Source: CALDTK01 sp045110575
GTDB lineage: Bacteria > Bacteroidota > Bacteroidia > Chitinophagales > Saprospiraceae
Length of the DNA stretch: 64,000 bases
NCBI GenBank assembly: GCA_045110575.1
Contig: JBGCGF010000012.1
Span: forward strand, 21,195 to 85,194
Reading direction: 5' to 3'
The notes below the pieces were generated by a model. That model ran no database searches. It had not been told where the DNA came from and worked only from the letters and a program-made list of their open reading frames with translations. Shown piece after piece: positions 35,100 through 43,126 of this stretch. How positions within the stretch are numbered: the first letter of the stretch is position 1; every line of letters starts with the position of its first letter. The translations under genes and the position numbers were made by a program.

Positions 35100-35424
35100 T
35101 CTTCCCTTCCGCAAAGAAATCTAAAAAATGTACCTCCTTCTCCTTCGACTGAAGTTCGGACAAGGCCTTTAGAAAGATAGGGTGGTGTTCTTGTGCATCG
35201 TGGTTTTCGATGTCTGCCATAGATCTCCAAGATTCTAGGCTTACGAAATGTCCTGGTGCTTTGGACCGGCGGAGCATACTGAAAAAGAGGTTGCCACGAT
35301 CATTGCGGCCATCGGCTACGTGCTGGCGGAAGAGTTCTTCTGCGGCTTCTATTTTGTCTTCTTGGATGTAGAAATCTACAAGAATCCAAACTCCCTCTTG
35401 CACATGCTGTGGTACGATCATCAT
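35089..35424 (-). CDS. Antibiotic-biosynthesis monooxygenase (ABM) domain protein
   Basis: A 111-residue single-domain protein of the ABM/dimeric alpha-beta-barrel superfamily: GVWILVDFYIQEDKIEAAEE at the first strand-helix and HFVSLESWRSMADIENHDAQ with the later HHPIFLKAL helix. Such proteins act as quinone monooxygenases or as small oxygenases of unknown substrate. The stop and the last residues (KEI) come from the heptamer repeat array, so the C-terminus may have been changed by repeat insertion. Start at 35424 or the next Met is equally possible. Confidence 0.82.
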   Translation of the reverse strand: MMIVPQHVQEGVWILVDFYIQEDKIEAAEELFRQHVADGRNDRGNLFFSMLRRSKAPGHFVSLESWRSMADIENHDAQEHHPIFLKALSELQSKEKEVHFLDFFAEGKKEI

Positions 35425-35463
35425 GCTTCATTAACTATGATCTGCACAGAATAGTTGAAATGA

Positions 35464-35495
35464 AAAAGGGCCAACTCGTTAGAGTTGGCCCTTTT
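35464..35495 (-). terminator. Intrinsic terminator of the dodecin gene
   Basis: Perfect 14-base arms (35464-35477 and 35482-35495, core GGGCCAACTC) with loop GTTA, flanked by A and T tracts. It lies 22 bases after the minus-strand dodecin stop. Confidence 0.88.
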
Positions 35496-35516
35496 CACTT
35501 CTGTGTGTTCTCGGAT

Positions 35517-35720
35517 CTAGCTCACCTCGAAGGTGATCTTGATGTTGACGCGGTATGCGGTCACTTTTCCTTTGCTGTCAACAACAACAGATTGCTCGTT
35601 GATGTAAGCAGACTTGATTCCGTTTACGCTTTTAGATGCGCGCTTTACTCCGCGTGCAGTTGCGTCTTCCCAGCTCGTTTTTGATTCTGAGAGAACTTCG
35701 ATAACTTTCATGATAGCCAT
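35517..35720 (-). CDS. Dodecin
   Basis: A 67-residue protein from the ATG at 35720 (MAIMKVIEVLSESKTSWEDA), the normal dodecin length; an upstream in-frame Met would add eight residues. Dodecins are small dodecameric flavin-storage proteins. Family marks are KVIEVLSESKTSWEDA, the ARGVKRASKSVNGIKSAYI helix-strand and the terminal YRVNIKITFEV. It has its own terminator and so is probably monocistronic. Confidence 0.93.
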   Translation of the reverse strand: MAIMKVIEVLSESKTSWEDATARGVKRASKSVNGIKSAYINEQSVVVDSKGKVTAYRVNIKITFEVS

Positions 35721-35771
35721 GGTAGTGTGTTTTGATTGATTCAATAGAAGTACGTAAAATTGGCTTTACAT

Positions 35772-35786
35772 ATTTTGGCGAAAGCT
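35772..35786 (+). repeat. Recurrent 15-mer, one-mismatch intergenic copy
   Basis: ATTTTGGCGAAAGCT in the 91-base gap between the dodecin and methyltransferase genes; only the first base differs from the 15-mer. Confidence 0.75.
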
Positions 35787-35811
35787 CGGAAACCCATTGT
35801 TCTAGAGCAGA

Positions 35812-36276
35812 TTACCACAATTTAGGGATCGCAATGCTGCCGAAACGCTTCACTCGTTTTGCGTATGCTGCATAGGCCTCGAATCGCTCGTGGAGCATCG
35901 ATTCTTCGAAGGTTGATTTTTTGATGAACAAGAGGATCAATAGTGCTGTGACTACAAATCGCCAGAGACTCATGTACCCGAGGCTCAATCCTACCGCAAA
36001 CCAGATCAAGGAGGCATAGATCGGATGACGGGCCCAGCCAAAAGTACCCGTTGTTACGAGCGAACTGTTCGTTTTGGGACTTGGCCAAGGAGTAAGGTTT
36101 GTGCCTAACTGCACGAGCGCAACCAAGCCAAACACGATGGCAATCCCGCAGATGATAAAACCCATAAGTCCCGTCCAAGGGTGGATCATTTCTGCGTTTC
36201 CAAACGGATTAATGAAGAGGGCGACGAGCAGTACGAACTGCAGTCCAACGTAAATGATATCCTGTTTGCTTGGCAT
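35812..36276 (-). CDS. Isoprenylcysteine carboxyl methyltransferase-family membrane protein
   Basis: A 154-residue protein with four hydrophobic segments and the ICMT/PEMT-like C-terminal core: LVTTGTFGWARHPIYASLIW, FIKKSTFEESMLHERF and the AAYAKRVKRFGSIAIP tail. The RHPxY and E-E-x(n) region bind SAM in this superfamily. The bacterial substrates are generally unknown (possibly phospholipids or small isoprenoids). It lies 47 bases downstream of hutG on the same strand, which may be fortuitous. Confidence 0.9.
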   Translation of the reverse strand: MPSKQDIIYVGLQFVLLVALFINPFGNAEMIHPWTGLMGFIICGIAIVFGLVALVQLGTNLTPWPSPKTNSSLVTTGTFGWARHPIYASLIWFAVGLSLGYMSLWRFVVTALLILLFIKKSTFEESMLHERFEAYAAYAKRVKRFGSIAIPKLW

Positions 36277-36323
36277 GTTTTGATCCTTTTATCAAATACT
36301 TAGACTCACTCCTGTAGAATGGA

Positions 36324-37316
36324 TCAGTAAGTTTTGTCCTTGGACCCTCGCATAGCGGGGGCGACAGCTGAAACTACATCAACGATGAGTCTTGCACCGA
36401 GCTTGGCCGTACGATTGTCAATGTCAAATCCTGGGCTGCATTCAGCAACGTCGAAGCCGAGTACCTTCTTCGTCTGCACCAATTCAATGAGCTGTTGCTT
36501 TATGCGAGGGTAGCTAAGTCCGTCAATTCCAGGAGCGCTAACGCCTGGCGATACATAACTCGGGAAGCCATCAAGGTCGACCGTTACATAGAGGGCGTCG
36601 CAGCTTTCGCCAAAACCCTTAAGCGTTTCACTTGCACGATCTGCGTCATCAAGCATCACCATTTGAGTGCCTAACTCGGTCGCGCGGTTTAATAAATCTC
36701 GTGTGTTTCCTTGCGCCTGCACGCCAACACAGCAATATTTAAAAGGCTGTTTGAACTGCTCATTGAGCATCGCAATCAGTGAGAAAGGGGTTCCTGAATT
36801 TGGGCCTTCTTCGCCGAGTGGACGTAAGTCTAAGTGCGCATCAAAGTTGATGGCGCCGAGCTTGAAGTCTTCTGTTTTCGTTTTTTGACTCCGATGGAGG
36901 CCGAGGTAATGACCCGCTGCAACGTCATGTCCGCCGCCAAGAACAATGGTGATATAGCCTCCTGATTGTGCCTCTTCGACCACATTGCTAAGGGTCATCA
37001 TCGTGTCGAACAATTTGTCCGTGCTATGGACGACGTCGCCCATGTCAATGATGCGAATGCCTTCAGGCAGATGGTCGGGCTGTTTGGTGAGTTGTGCACG
37101 TATCGCGGCTGGGCCTTCAGCAGCGCCGGTGCGGCCTTTATTGAGGCGAACACCTTCATCGACTGCGTAGCCGATGAGGACGATTCCAATTTCGTCTTTC
37201 GTCAATATCGGTAGCGGGTCATCGACCGAAAGGCAGGTGACGCGCTGGTACCAGTATGCGTTTGCTTCGGGCGTTGCTCGTCCCGTCCAAACCGTCGATA
37301 GGGTTGCTTTGTGCAT
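36324..37316 (-). CDS. hutG: Formimidoylglutamase (arginase family)
   Basis: A 330-residue ureohydrolase with the bimetal-binding motifs GGGHDVAAGHY, INFDAHLDLRPL and VTVDLDGFPSYVSPGVSAPG. The GxxE stretch GFDVAECSPGFD is also present. Together with the adjacent imidazolonepropionase this indicates the last step of histidine degradation: N-formimidoyl-L-glutamate to glutamate plus formamide. Arginase or agmatinase activity cannot be ruled out by motif alone; the hutI neighbour, 15 bases upstream, makes hutG most likely. It contains an exact copy of the recurrent 15-mer. Confidence 0.92.
   Translation of the reverse strand: MHKATLSTVWTGRATPEANAYWYQRVTCLSVDDPLPILTKDEIGIVLIGYAVDEGVRLNKGRTGAAEGPAAIRAQLTKQPDHLPEGIRIIDMGDVVHSTDKLFDTMMTLSNVVEEAQSGGYITIVLGGGHDVAAGHYLGLHRSQKTKTEDFKLGAINFDAHLDLRPLGEEGPNSGTPFSLIAMLNEQFKQPFKYCCVGVQAQGNTRDLLNRATELGTQMVMLDDADRASETLKGFGESCDALYVTVDLDGFPSYVSPGVSAPGIDGLSYPRIKQQLIELVQTKKVLGFDVAECSPGFDIDNRTAKLGARLIVDVVSAVAPAMRGSKDKTY
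36602..36616 (-). repeat. Recurrent 15-mer, exact copy in hutG
   Basis: The hutG strand reads GTTTTGGCGAAAGCT, encoding GFGES, the same frame as the copy at 30314. Confidence 0.85.
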
Positions 37317-37331
37317 ACCCCAAATGTAATT

Positions 37332-38606
37332 CTAAGTCGTCGGTAGGAGCGGCTTCATTGAACCCATGAGCCAAGTGATCTCACGATAGTCATTGGTTGG
37401 CCACATGCTGATGTTGGCCGCCATGCCGGGTGCTAGAATGCCTACGCGATCGTGCTGGCTTAATGCTCGAGCAGCGCGGGTAGTGATGCCTGCGAGTACT
37501 TCTGCGTTACTGAGTTTCTGTGCGCTGGCGAGAATACTTGCCTGCCCTACGAGATTTCCTTGTGGCCCTGACCCTGGGTTCCAATCGGTAGCGATGGCGA
37601 GGATTGCACCTGCATCTAAGAGTTTGCGTGAAGGAGTGAACGGTTCGCCGAGTCCAATCGATGCTCCTGGTAGTGCCACGGCTACGGTTTGAGTAGCGGC
37701 TTCCGCCCCCGCTGTGCGAGGGTCTAAGGACAAAGCCGCAATACTGGATGCATCTGAATGTTCGAGGTGATCGACACTATCTGCTCCGAGTTTTACGCCG
37801 AGTGCTGCGCCGCCAGGGGTGAATTGATCGGCATGGAGCGTTAAGGAGAAGCCATGTGCTTTTGCAGCGGTCATGTATGCTTCGAGTGAGTCGCCCCAGA
37901 AGGTCGAAGGCTCAGCGAATGCATCGATGCGGGGTAGGGTAGTGCCGTTTGCTTCGGCATGTGCCTTCAGCTTGGGTAGTAGTTCGTTGGTGAGTGTTTC
38001 GAGGTACGCTTCTGGTTTGCCTGCAAACTCTGGTGGACATACGTGTGCTGCCAAGCAAGTTGAAACGACATCGATTCCAGCTACGCTTTCGTTGGCCTGT
38101 GCGATCAGGTTTAAGTGTCGCATTTCTTCTGCGACGCTCAATCCGTAGCCGCTCTTTACTTCGGCAGTCGTAATGCCTTGAGCTTTCATGGCTTCGAGTC
38201 GCATCGCGATGTTGGCTACCAAGGTCTCATCACTTGCAGCGCGCGTTTGTGCAACGGAAGTTTTGATGCCTCCGCCTGCTGCTGCCATCTCTAGGTAGGT
38301 CGCGCCACTGTTGCGCATGGCGAAGTCCTGTGCCCGTGATCCTGCCCAGCACAAGTGCGTGTGGCAGTCAATCAGTCCGGGGAGCGCCACTGCTGGCTGC
38401 TTCACTTCATTGACGGTTGCTGCTGGGTACTGCTTTTGTAACTCCTCAAAGCTTCCTACTGCTACGATTGTCCCGCCGTTATTGAGTTCGCCGTTGTAGA
38501 CCACGCCTGCATCGGTGATGATTTCGAGTTGGTCGTCGGAAAGTGGGCCTCGTGTTGGGAGGTTGGCGAGTGTGAGGAGCTGGGTGAAGGGGCCGAGGAG
38601 GATCAT
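37332..38606 (-). CDS. hutI: Imidazolonepropionase
   Basis: A 424-residue amidohydrolase that opens the imidazolone ring of 4-imidazolone-5-propanoate to give N-formimidoyl-glutamate. Metal and substrate motifs are LIDCHTHLCWAGSRAQDF, EVKSGYGLSVAEE, LHADQFTPGG, VDHLEH and ATDWNPGSGPQGNL, in the usual order. It is the first gene of a hutI-hutG operon; hutH and hutU are not in the window. The start at 38606 (MILLGPFTQLLTLANLP) leaves the full N-terminal beta piece. Confidence 0.95.
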   Translation of the reverse strand: MILLGPFTQLLTLANLPTRGPLSDDQLEIITDAGVVYNGELNNGGTIVAVGSFEELQKQYPAATVNEVKQPAVALPGLIDCHTHLCWAGSRAQDFAMRNSGATYLEMAAAGGGIKTSVAQTRAASDETLVANIAMRLEAMKAQGITTAEVKSGYGLSVAEEMRHLNLIAQANESVAGIDVVSTCLAAHVCPPEFAGKPEAYLETLTNELLPKLKAHAEANGTTLPRIDAFAEPSTFWGDSLEAYMTAAKAHGFSLTLHADQFTPGGAALGVKLGADSVDHLEHSDASSIAALSLDPRTAGAEAATQTVAVALPGASIGLGEPFTPSRKLLDAGAILAIATDWNPGSGPQGNLVGQASILASAQKLSNAEVLAGITTRAARALSQHDRVGILAPGMAANISMWPTNDYREITWLMGSMKPLLPTT

Positions 38607-38654
38607 GGGGTGAAGGTAGTGGCCGCTTACGCAAAAATCCTATGATCAATTCTA

Positions 38655-40001
38655 CTAGCCTCCCAGATAATCACTTAGCGAAGAACCTCCACAAATACCA
38701 CAATCAAATGACTCAACATCTCCTGGTGCGCCAAATGTTTCTGGTACGGAAAGTTGATTGTCGTAGTCGATGAAGATGTCCGTGTCAAGATTGGCTGAAG
38801 GCTGGCCAAAAGTTGACATCTGGTTTCCATTTACAGAGATTCCTTGAAGTCCAATAAATGAGGAGGTGTCCGCACCTGTGGACAGGTAATTTCCGCTTGC
38901 CCAAATAAGTTGGTCGCATCCTTGATTTGGGGTAGCCTCGGTTCCCGCTTGCCCGAAATCTACACCTCCTCCAGTATTGGTTCCTGCAGTGCCAAGCGCT
39001 GAGGCATTGGCTGAGCCACCAACAAAGACCATTGGTTGGAGCGTCCACGCGCCTGAGATTAAGCTATAGCGAATGACACTTGCAGAATCAGGAGATCCGT
39101 GTTCTGCGAGCAACATATTTTCTCCATCGCTGGAGAAGGCTATGTCTGCAATGATGGGCGCATCGCCGGGAATATTACTGATCTCTTCTATTTCTGAGCC
39201 AGGGGCAGGAAAACCTCCAGTAGCCAAGAGGGTGATTGAATAGATAGATCGTCCTGATGTTGATACGCGGGAGAAGTAGACTTTTGTTCCTGTCGCTTCT
39301 TGGTTGATTCCAATTCCCCATATTCGCTCGTCTAGAGGGGCGATTCCAGGTGTTCCACCATCGGGATTAAAAGGGTCGTAGGAATCTATGATAGACGGTG
39401 TGGAGGAAATCCTGTAGATTATTCCGTCCTCAATATTGGTTGCAAAGAGTTGATCTTGAATTCGATTGTAAGCAATGTTTCCAATTCCATTTAAAGGTGA
39501 AATAGAACTAGGAAGATCCACTGAGCTTACAAGATTAAATGTAGGAGGTGAGAATTTAAAAATTCTTGCGGGGGGATTGGGTCGGGACGAGTTGCCGCTT
39601 ACTATTCCTAAGGATGAGTTTCCTCCTGTTTCAAAGTAAATGTCAGAAGACGCGAGATACACATTGTCGTTGCTGTCGATTGCCGTGCCGAAGACTTGTC
39701 CGATATCAAGCGCATTCCACTCTGGACCTTGAATGGTATTCGAATGATGGTCTTGCCATAGAGCTCCTCTAGGTGCCGCACCTGTGTTACGGGTATCGAA
39801 GATGATTGCAACTGCCCCCCTTCTTCGTGGGGCGTAGAAAGTAGCTACGGTATATCCACACCTCTCGGAGGCTGGAGGTTGAGGGTTTGCACGTCCTATC
39901 GGTAGGGGCTCTTCGCAGGAACAGCTTGGAAGTAAAGTCAAGCTCAAAACAGTCAATAGTAGTGACGTTAATCTTTGAATAGTTGAGAATTGAGTTTTCA
40001 T
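38655..40001 (-). CDS. Surface lipoprotein with propeller-like domain shared with the giant T9SS protein
   Basis: The ATG at 40001 (MKTQFSTIQRL) gives a lipoprotein signal (lipobox LLPSC); an in-frame TTG at 40022 overlaps the upstream stop and is less likely. Residues about 60-430 form a beta-rich, propeller-like domain. It has landmark strings VFGTAIDSNDNVYLAS, GNIAYNRIQDQLFATN, IADIAFSSDGENMLLAEHG and the closing GLQGISVNGNQM to DVESFDCGIC. The same order of motifs occurs near the C-terminus of the 2100-residue protein at 43127. It lies 11 bases after the OmpA barrel gene and is surely co-transcribed. Function unknown; SBBP/NHL-like. Confidence 0.82.
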   Translation of the reverse strand: MKTQFSTIQRLTSLLLTVLSLTLLPSCSCEEPLPIGRANPQPPASERCGYTVATFYAPRRRGAVAIIFDTRNTGAAPRGALWQDHHSNTIQGPEWNALDIGQVFGTAIDSNDNVYLASSDIYFETGGNSSLGIVSGNSSRPNPPARIFKFSPPTFNLVSSVDLPSSISPLNGIGNIAYNRIQDQLFATNIEDGIIYRISSTPSIIDSYDPFNPDGGTPGIAPLDERIWGIGINQEATGTKVYFSRVSTSGRSIYSITLLATGGFPAPGSEIEEISNIPGDAPIIADIAFSSDGENMLLAEHGSPDSASVIRYSLISGAWTLQPMVFVGGSANASALGTAGTNTGGGVDFGQAGTEATPNQGCDQLIWASGNYLSTGADTSSFIGLQGISVNGNQMSTFGQPSANLDTDIFIDYDNQLSVPETFGAPGDVESFDCGICGGSSLSDYLGG

Positions 40002-40012
40002 AAGTTTTAAGA

Positions 40013-41827
40013 TTAATTGCAAATGAGACGAGCTTCTGTTCTTCGGTTATTGAGGTGCTCGGCCTCGTCGCATGGAATGCCATCGCTACAGTGATTAAGT
40101 AGTCGTGTCTCTCCGTAGCCTTTGGCTGTGATAGACATTCGAGGAATCCCCTGGCTTACGATGTACGTCACCGCAGATTGTGCACGGCGTTGACTGAGGT
40201 TTTGGTTGTAGGCTGAGGTGCCTCGGCTATCCGTATGTGAACTCAGTTCTACTCCTTGGACGTTGTGGTCTTTCATGTAACGTACTAGTCGTTCCAACTC
40301 GAAGCGCGAGGTTGGGGAAAGGCGATCTTCATCAAATTCGTATTTGATATCAAGCACAACTCCTTGAGCGCATTCAAATACTTGTACGCCCAATTCTAGC
40401 TCGACGAAAAGTGTTGCCGACCGGTTTAAACCGACCGTGGAAACTGCTTCGATTTCTGAGAGTCGATTGGCTTTGTTGCCAACTACTTCATAGGTTGAGG
40501 AAGGATCGAGCCTGAAAGCAAATGCACCATAAGCATCTGAATTGTCTTGTGCGACGTCTCGCGTTTGCTTTTGGGTGAGGCTAACAAGGACATTGGGTTC
40601 ATTAGCCCGAGTTGTTAGGTTTTTAGTTACTCCTTTTAGAATAAAGCGTAAGTCTTCGTAGTAGACCTTTTTTTGAATAGTCGTGTCTCCGAAAAACTCA
40701 GCATCTTCAATAGATGTAACCGTCGTTTCGACACCATAGACAAGTCCAACCGTCGTATAATCTCCATGAGGCAATTCTCCAAAGTCTACTACTCCGTAAC
40801 CATTTGTTACACCTGCCGCGACAGGGTTTCCATTTATGTCTCGGATAAGTGCATCCGCACCTGGGATTGGCTTTCCAGTAGGTCTGTCAATTACTGTGAC
40901 AATGACCTTATGCTTGTCGTTTGGACAGCAAGTTGAGCATTGGATTTCGTCTTTTTTGGGAGGTTTGGTTTTCTCTCGTTTCCCAAAGGTGTAGGATATC
41001 CCAAGACTTATTCCTATGGATGCTAAGGCCGCACATGCATGTTCAGGGGCTTGTGGATGGTCAAAACTTGCAGCTCCTGCGGGAATAATTTCTGAGTTAC
41101 CTATCGTATTCGTGGTGAACGTTTCACTCGCATGAAACCAAGGCTGAGTTCCTGAATAGGGTGCAAAACCAAAATTTCGATCGAAGGGTACTCCAAAATG
41201 TTGAAGGTAGTAGGCCCCAATACTGAGGTTGAGTTTTGGCGAAAGCTTGAAATCTACAGACGCGTCAATTTTTCCTAACCATGCTCCTTCGGTGAACCCA
41301 GTATGAACGATTAAGTCTTGCGTTCCTCCAGAAGAATTAGTGCCAATGGAGTACATGTCTCCACCTCGAAACAATGAATAGCCTCCAAGAACAAACAGAG
41401 AGATTCTAGCTTTTTGCCCAGCCTTAATACGAAATCCAGGCCCAAGAAGGAAATTATGCCTTCGGAGAGCATGGTGTTGTGTACTTACTGAGAGCGCACC
41501 TGATCCACCGTCTACTGTTGAAGTAAGGTCAGCTGTTGGCTTGCTTGTGATAAAGTCATAGCTGCCGCGAAGGGCGAAGCCTCCCTTAAATGTATAATCG
41601 AGATGCGGTGAAAGGTAAAGTCCACCGTTATAGTTGAAAGACTCGAAGGGGAGGTTGAAGAGTGGTAAGTCGTAACCAAGTCTGATTCCTAATTCAAATT
41701 TTCCTCCTTGAGAAGAGTCTTGGGTTACTACAGCAGAACTGTCTTGTTGCGCCATTCCTATACTATTGATGACCAAGTGTAAGGCAAATGCTACAAGGAA
41801 ATTTTGGTATAAGCGTAGGTTTTGCAT
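40013..41827 (-). CDS. OmpA-family outer-membrane barrel with CRD-like domain
   Basis: A 604-residue protein with a signal peptide (cleavage near MAQ|QDSS), an N-terminal outer-membrane barrel (about 30-290: ELGIRLGYDLPLFN, HNFLLGPGFRIKAG, LSIGAYYLQHFGVP) and a Cys pair (CSTCCPND). A carboxypeptidase-regulatory-like domain follows (about 305-400: HKVIVTVIDRPTGKPIPGAD), then another beta domain. A complete OmpA C-terminal domain (about 490-604: VQGVELSSHTDSRGTSAYN, GYGETRLLNHCSDG, HLNNRRTEARLIC) ends the protein. It links outer membrane and peptidoglycan. First gene of the pair with the lipoprotein at 38655, divergent from the LytTR regulator. Confidence 0.88.
   Translation of the reverse strand: MQNLRLYQNFLVAFALHLVINSIGMAQQDSSAVVTQDSSQGGKFELGIRLGYDLPLFNLPFESFNYNGGLYLSPHLDYTFKGGFALRGSYDFITSKPTADLTSTVDGGSGALSVSTQHHALRRHNFLLGPGFRIKAGQKARISLFVLGGYSLFRGGDMYSIGTNSSGGTQDLIVHTGFTEGAWLGKIDASVDFKLSPKLNLSIGAYYLQHFGVPFDRNFGFAPYSGTQPWFHASETFTTNTIGNSEIIPAGAASFDHPQAPEHACAALASIGISLGISYTFGKREKTKPPKKDEIQCSTCCPNDKHKVIVTVIDRPTGKPIPGADALIRDINGNPVAAGVTNGYGVVDFGELPHGDYTTVGLVYGVETTVTSIEDAEFFGDTTIQKKVYYEDLRFILKGVTKNLTTRANEPNVLVSLTQKQTRDVAQDNSDAYGAFAFRLDPSSTYEVVGNKANRLSEIEAVSTVGLNRSATLFVELELGVQVFECAQGVVLDIKYEFDEDRLSPTSRFELERLVRYMKDHNVQGVELSSHTDSRGTSAYNQNLSQRRAQSAVTYIVSQGIPRMSITAKGYGETRLLNHCSDGIPCDEAEHLNNRRTEARLICN
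41233..41247 (+). repeat. Recurrent 15-mer, exact copy in the OmpA barrel gene
   Basis: Read on the coding (minus) strand it encodes LSPK, a third reading frame distinct from AFAKT and FGES. Confidence 0.85.
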
Positions 41828-42164
41828 GGCTGATCATTTCTAGAAAGTGATACTGCCAATGTTGCGTCGATATCCTTAAACTTAAATCGGTGTTTTAAAT
41901 CCAAGGGGTTTTACTTCAAATTCAAAATAGAATGTTTAGAAATTTCGATTCAATTTTAGTGGGGAAAGGTTTTCTAGAAAGTGAAGTCCTTGCTTTAAAC
42001 CATGGTGTGGAGATTGGTGTAGATGTGTTTAGTGCTGGTAGTTAGTGAGTTAGCGAGATTTCAACCTGATTAAAATTGGTTATGTTAGCATCAGTTGTTT
42101 TAGGAGTTGTTTTATGGGAAGCAACTTGTATCGATTTTTTTTGAATATACCCGTATAGGATTAA
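41828..42164. other. 337-base divergent intergenic region with a 13-bp direct repeat
   Basis: This AT-rich gap separates the OmpA barrel (minus) and LytTR regulator (plus) genes. The only structure I find is TTCTAGAAAGTGA repeated exactly at 41838-41850 and 41972-41984, 134 bases apart. The first lies 11 bases before the barrel gene's ATG. No gene, hairpin or convincing -7 box was found. Confidence 0.5.
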
Positions 42165-42959
42165 ATGCTTAGCCTCTTGAAAAGTCAAAATGTAGAAAGC
42201 GGGCAACTGGTTGCGATTATTGTCGATGACGAACTTCCTGTTGCACAAGCGTTAGAAAAGCTACTACGCCTGTACTGTAAGCAAGTTCAATTCTTAACTT
42301 CAGTTGAATGTATTGCTGACTGTCTCGCTGTACTCGCAGAGAACGAGGTTGATCTTGTGTTCTTAGATATCGCTCTCGGAGGAGAGTCCGGATTCGATTT
42401 ATTTCAGAAAGTTCCATACGTTGACTTTCAAGTCATCTTCACAACTTCGTATAGTGAGTTTGCTATAAAGGCTATCCGAGCGGAAGCTGTTGATTATTTA
42501 CTCAAGCCGATTGATCCGATCGAATTAAAAAGTGCTGTGAATCGAGCGATGTCAAGAAAGGAAGAGTTCTCCGAAAGTGTAAAAACCAGTCCAGTATCAA
42601 AAGATGAGCAGGTTTCTGTCTCGACCAATGGTATTGCGGTCGTAACGAGTGCAGGCATCAATTTGCTGCAACATGAGGAGATTGTTCATGTCGAGGGGAG
42701 TGGGAGTTATTCGACCTTCCACATGAAAGATGGTCCTTCGTTGATTGCTTCACGTAACTTGATGCATTATGAGCGCCTTATAGAGTCTGAAACGTTTTTT
42801 AGAACGCATCAGTCGCATCTAATAAATCTGGCGCACTTGAAATCATTTAATGCGAGTGAATCTCAAGTACATCTGACAGGTGATCGATTAATCCCCGTCT
42901 CTAAAACGAAAAAGCCATTGCTTTTGGATCGAATACGAGACTTGTATAGAGGAGCTTAA
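42165..42959 (+). CDS. LytTR-type response regulator
   Basis: A 264-residue two-component response regulator. The receiver domain (about 14-130) has the acidic pair in IIVDDELP, the phospho-acceptor Asp in DLVFLDIALGG and the conserved Lys in DYLLKPIDP. A linker leads to a LytTR DNA-binding domain (about 160-262: GINLLQHEEIVHVEGSGSYS, FFRTHQSHLINLAHL, DRLIPVSKTKK). LytTR regulators normally pair with LytS-type sensors; the split sensor at 49538 is the nearest such kinase. The neighbouring OmpA and giant T9SS genes are plausible targets (inference). Confidence 0.93.
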   Translation: MLSLLKSQNVESGQLVAIIVDDELPVAQALEKLLRLYCKQVQFLTSVECIADCLAVLAENEVDLVFLDIALGGESGFDLFQKVPYVDFQVIFTTSYSEFAIKAIRAEAVDYLLKPIDPIELKSAVNRAMSRKEEFSESVKTSPVSKDEQVSVSTNGIAVVTSAGINLLQHEEIVHVEGSGSYSTFHMKDGPSLIASRNLMHYERLIESETFFRTHQSHLINLAHLKSFNASESQVHLTGDRLIPVSKTKKPLLLDRIRDLYRGA

Positions 42960-43092
42960 CAGCTTTTACTGAGCCGTATTTCGAAAAGTCTTTTTCCTAG
43001 AACAATGTGAGTAAATATCCTAAATCGCTCGCATTTGAATTTTCCGTGCCCGAATATAAAATGACGAATTTTCAAGGTATGTGACTTGCTAG

Positions 43093-43121
43093 GTTAGGTG
43101 CAACAAACACCAAAACCTAAC
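43093..43121 (+). promoter_or_regulatory. Hairpin just before the giant T9SS gene's start
   Basis: GTTAGGT (43093-43099) and ACCTAAC (43115-43121) are complementary and end 5 bases before the ATG at 43127. The stem could block or tune initiation. The loop is 15 bases. Confidence 0.35.
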
Positions 43122-43126
43122 TCGTT

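Noticed and set aside
35409..35684. Plus-strand open frame across the dodecin gene and its terminator
   Set aside because: It is antisense to dodecin and reads through a strong terminator stem; protein composition is unlike a real gene.
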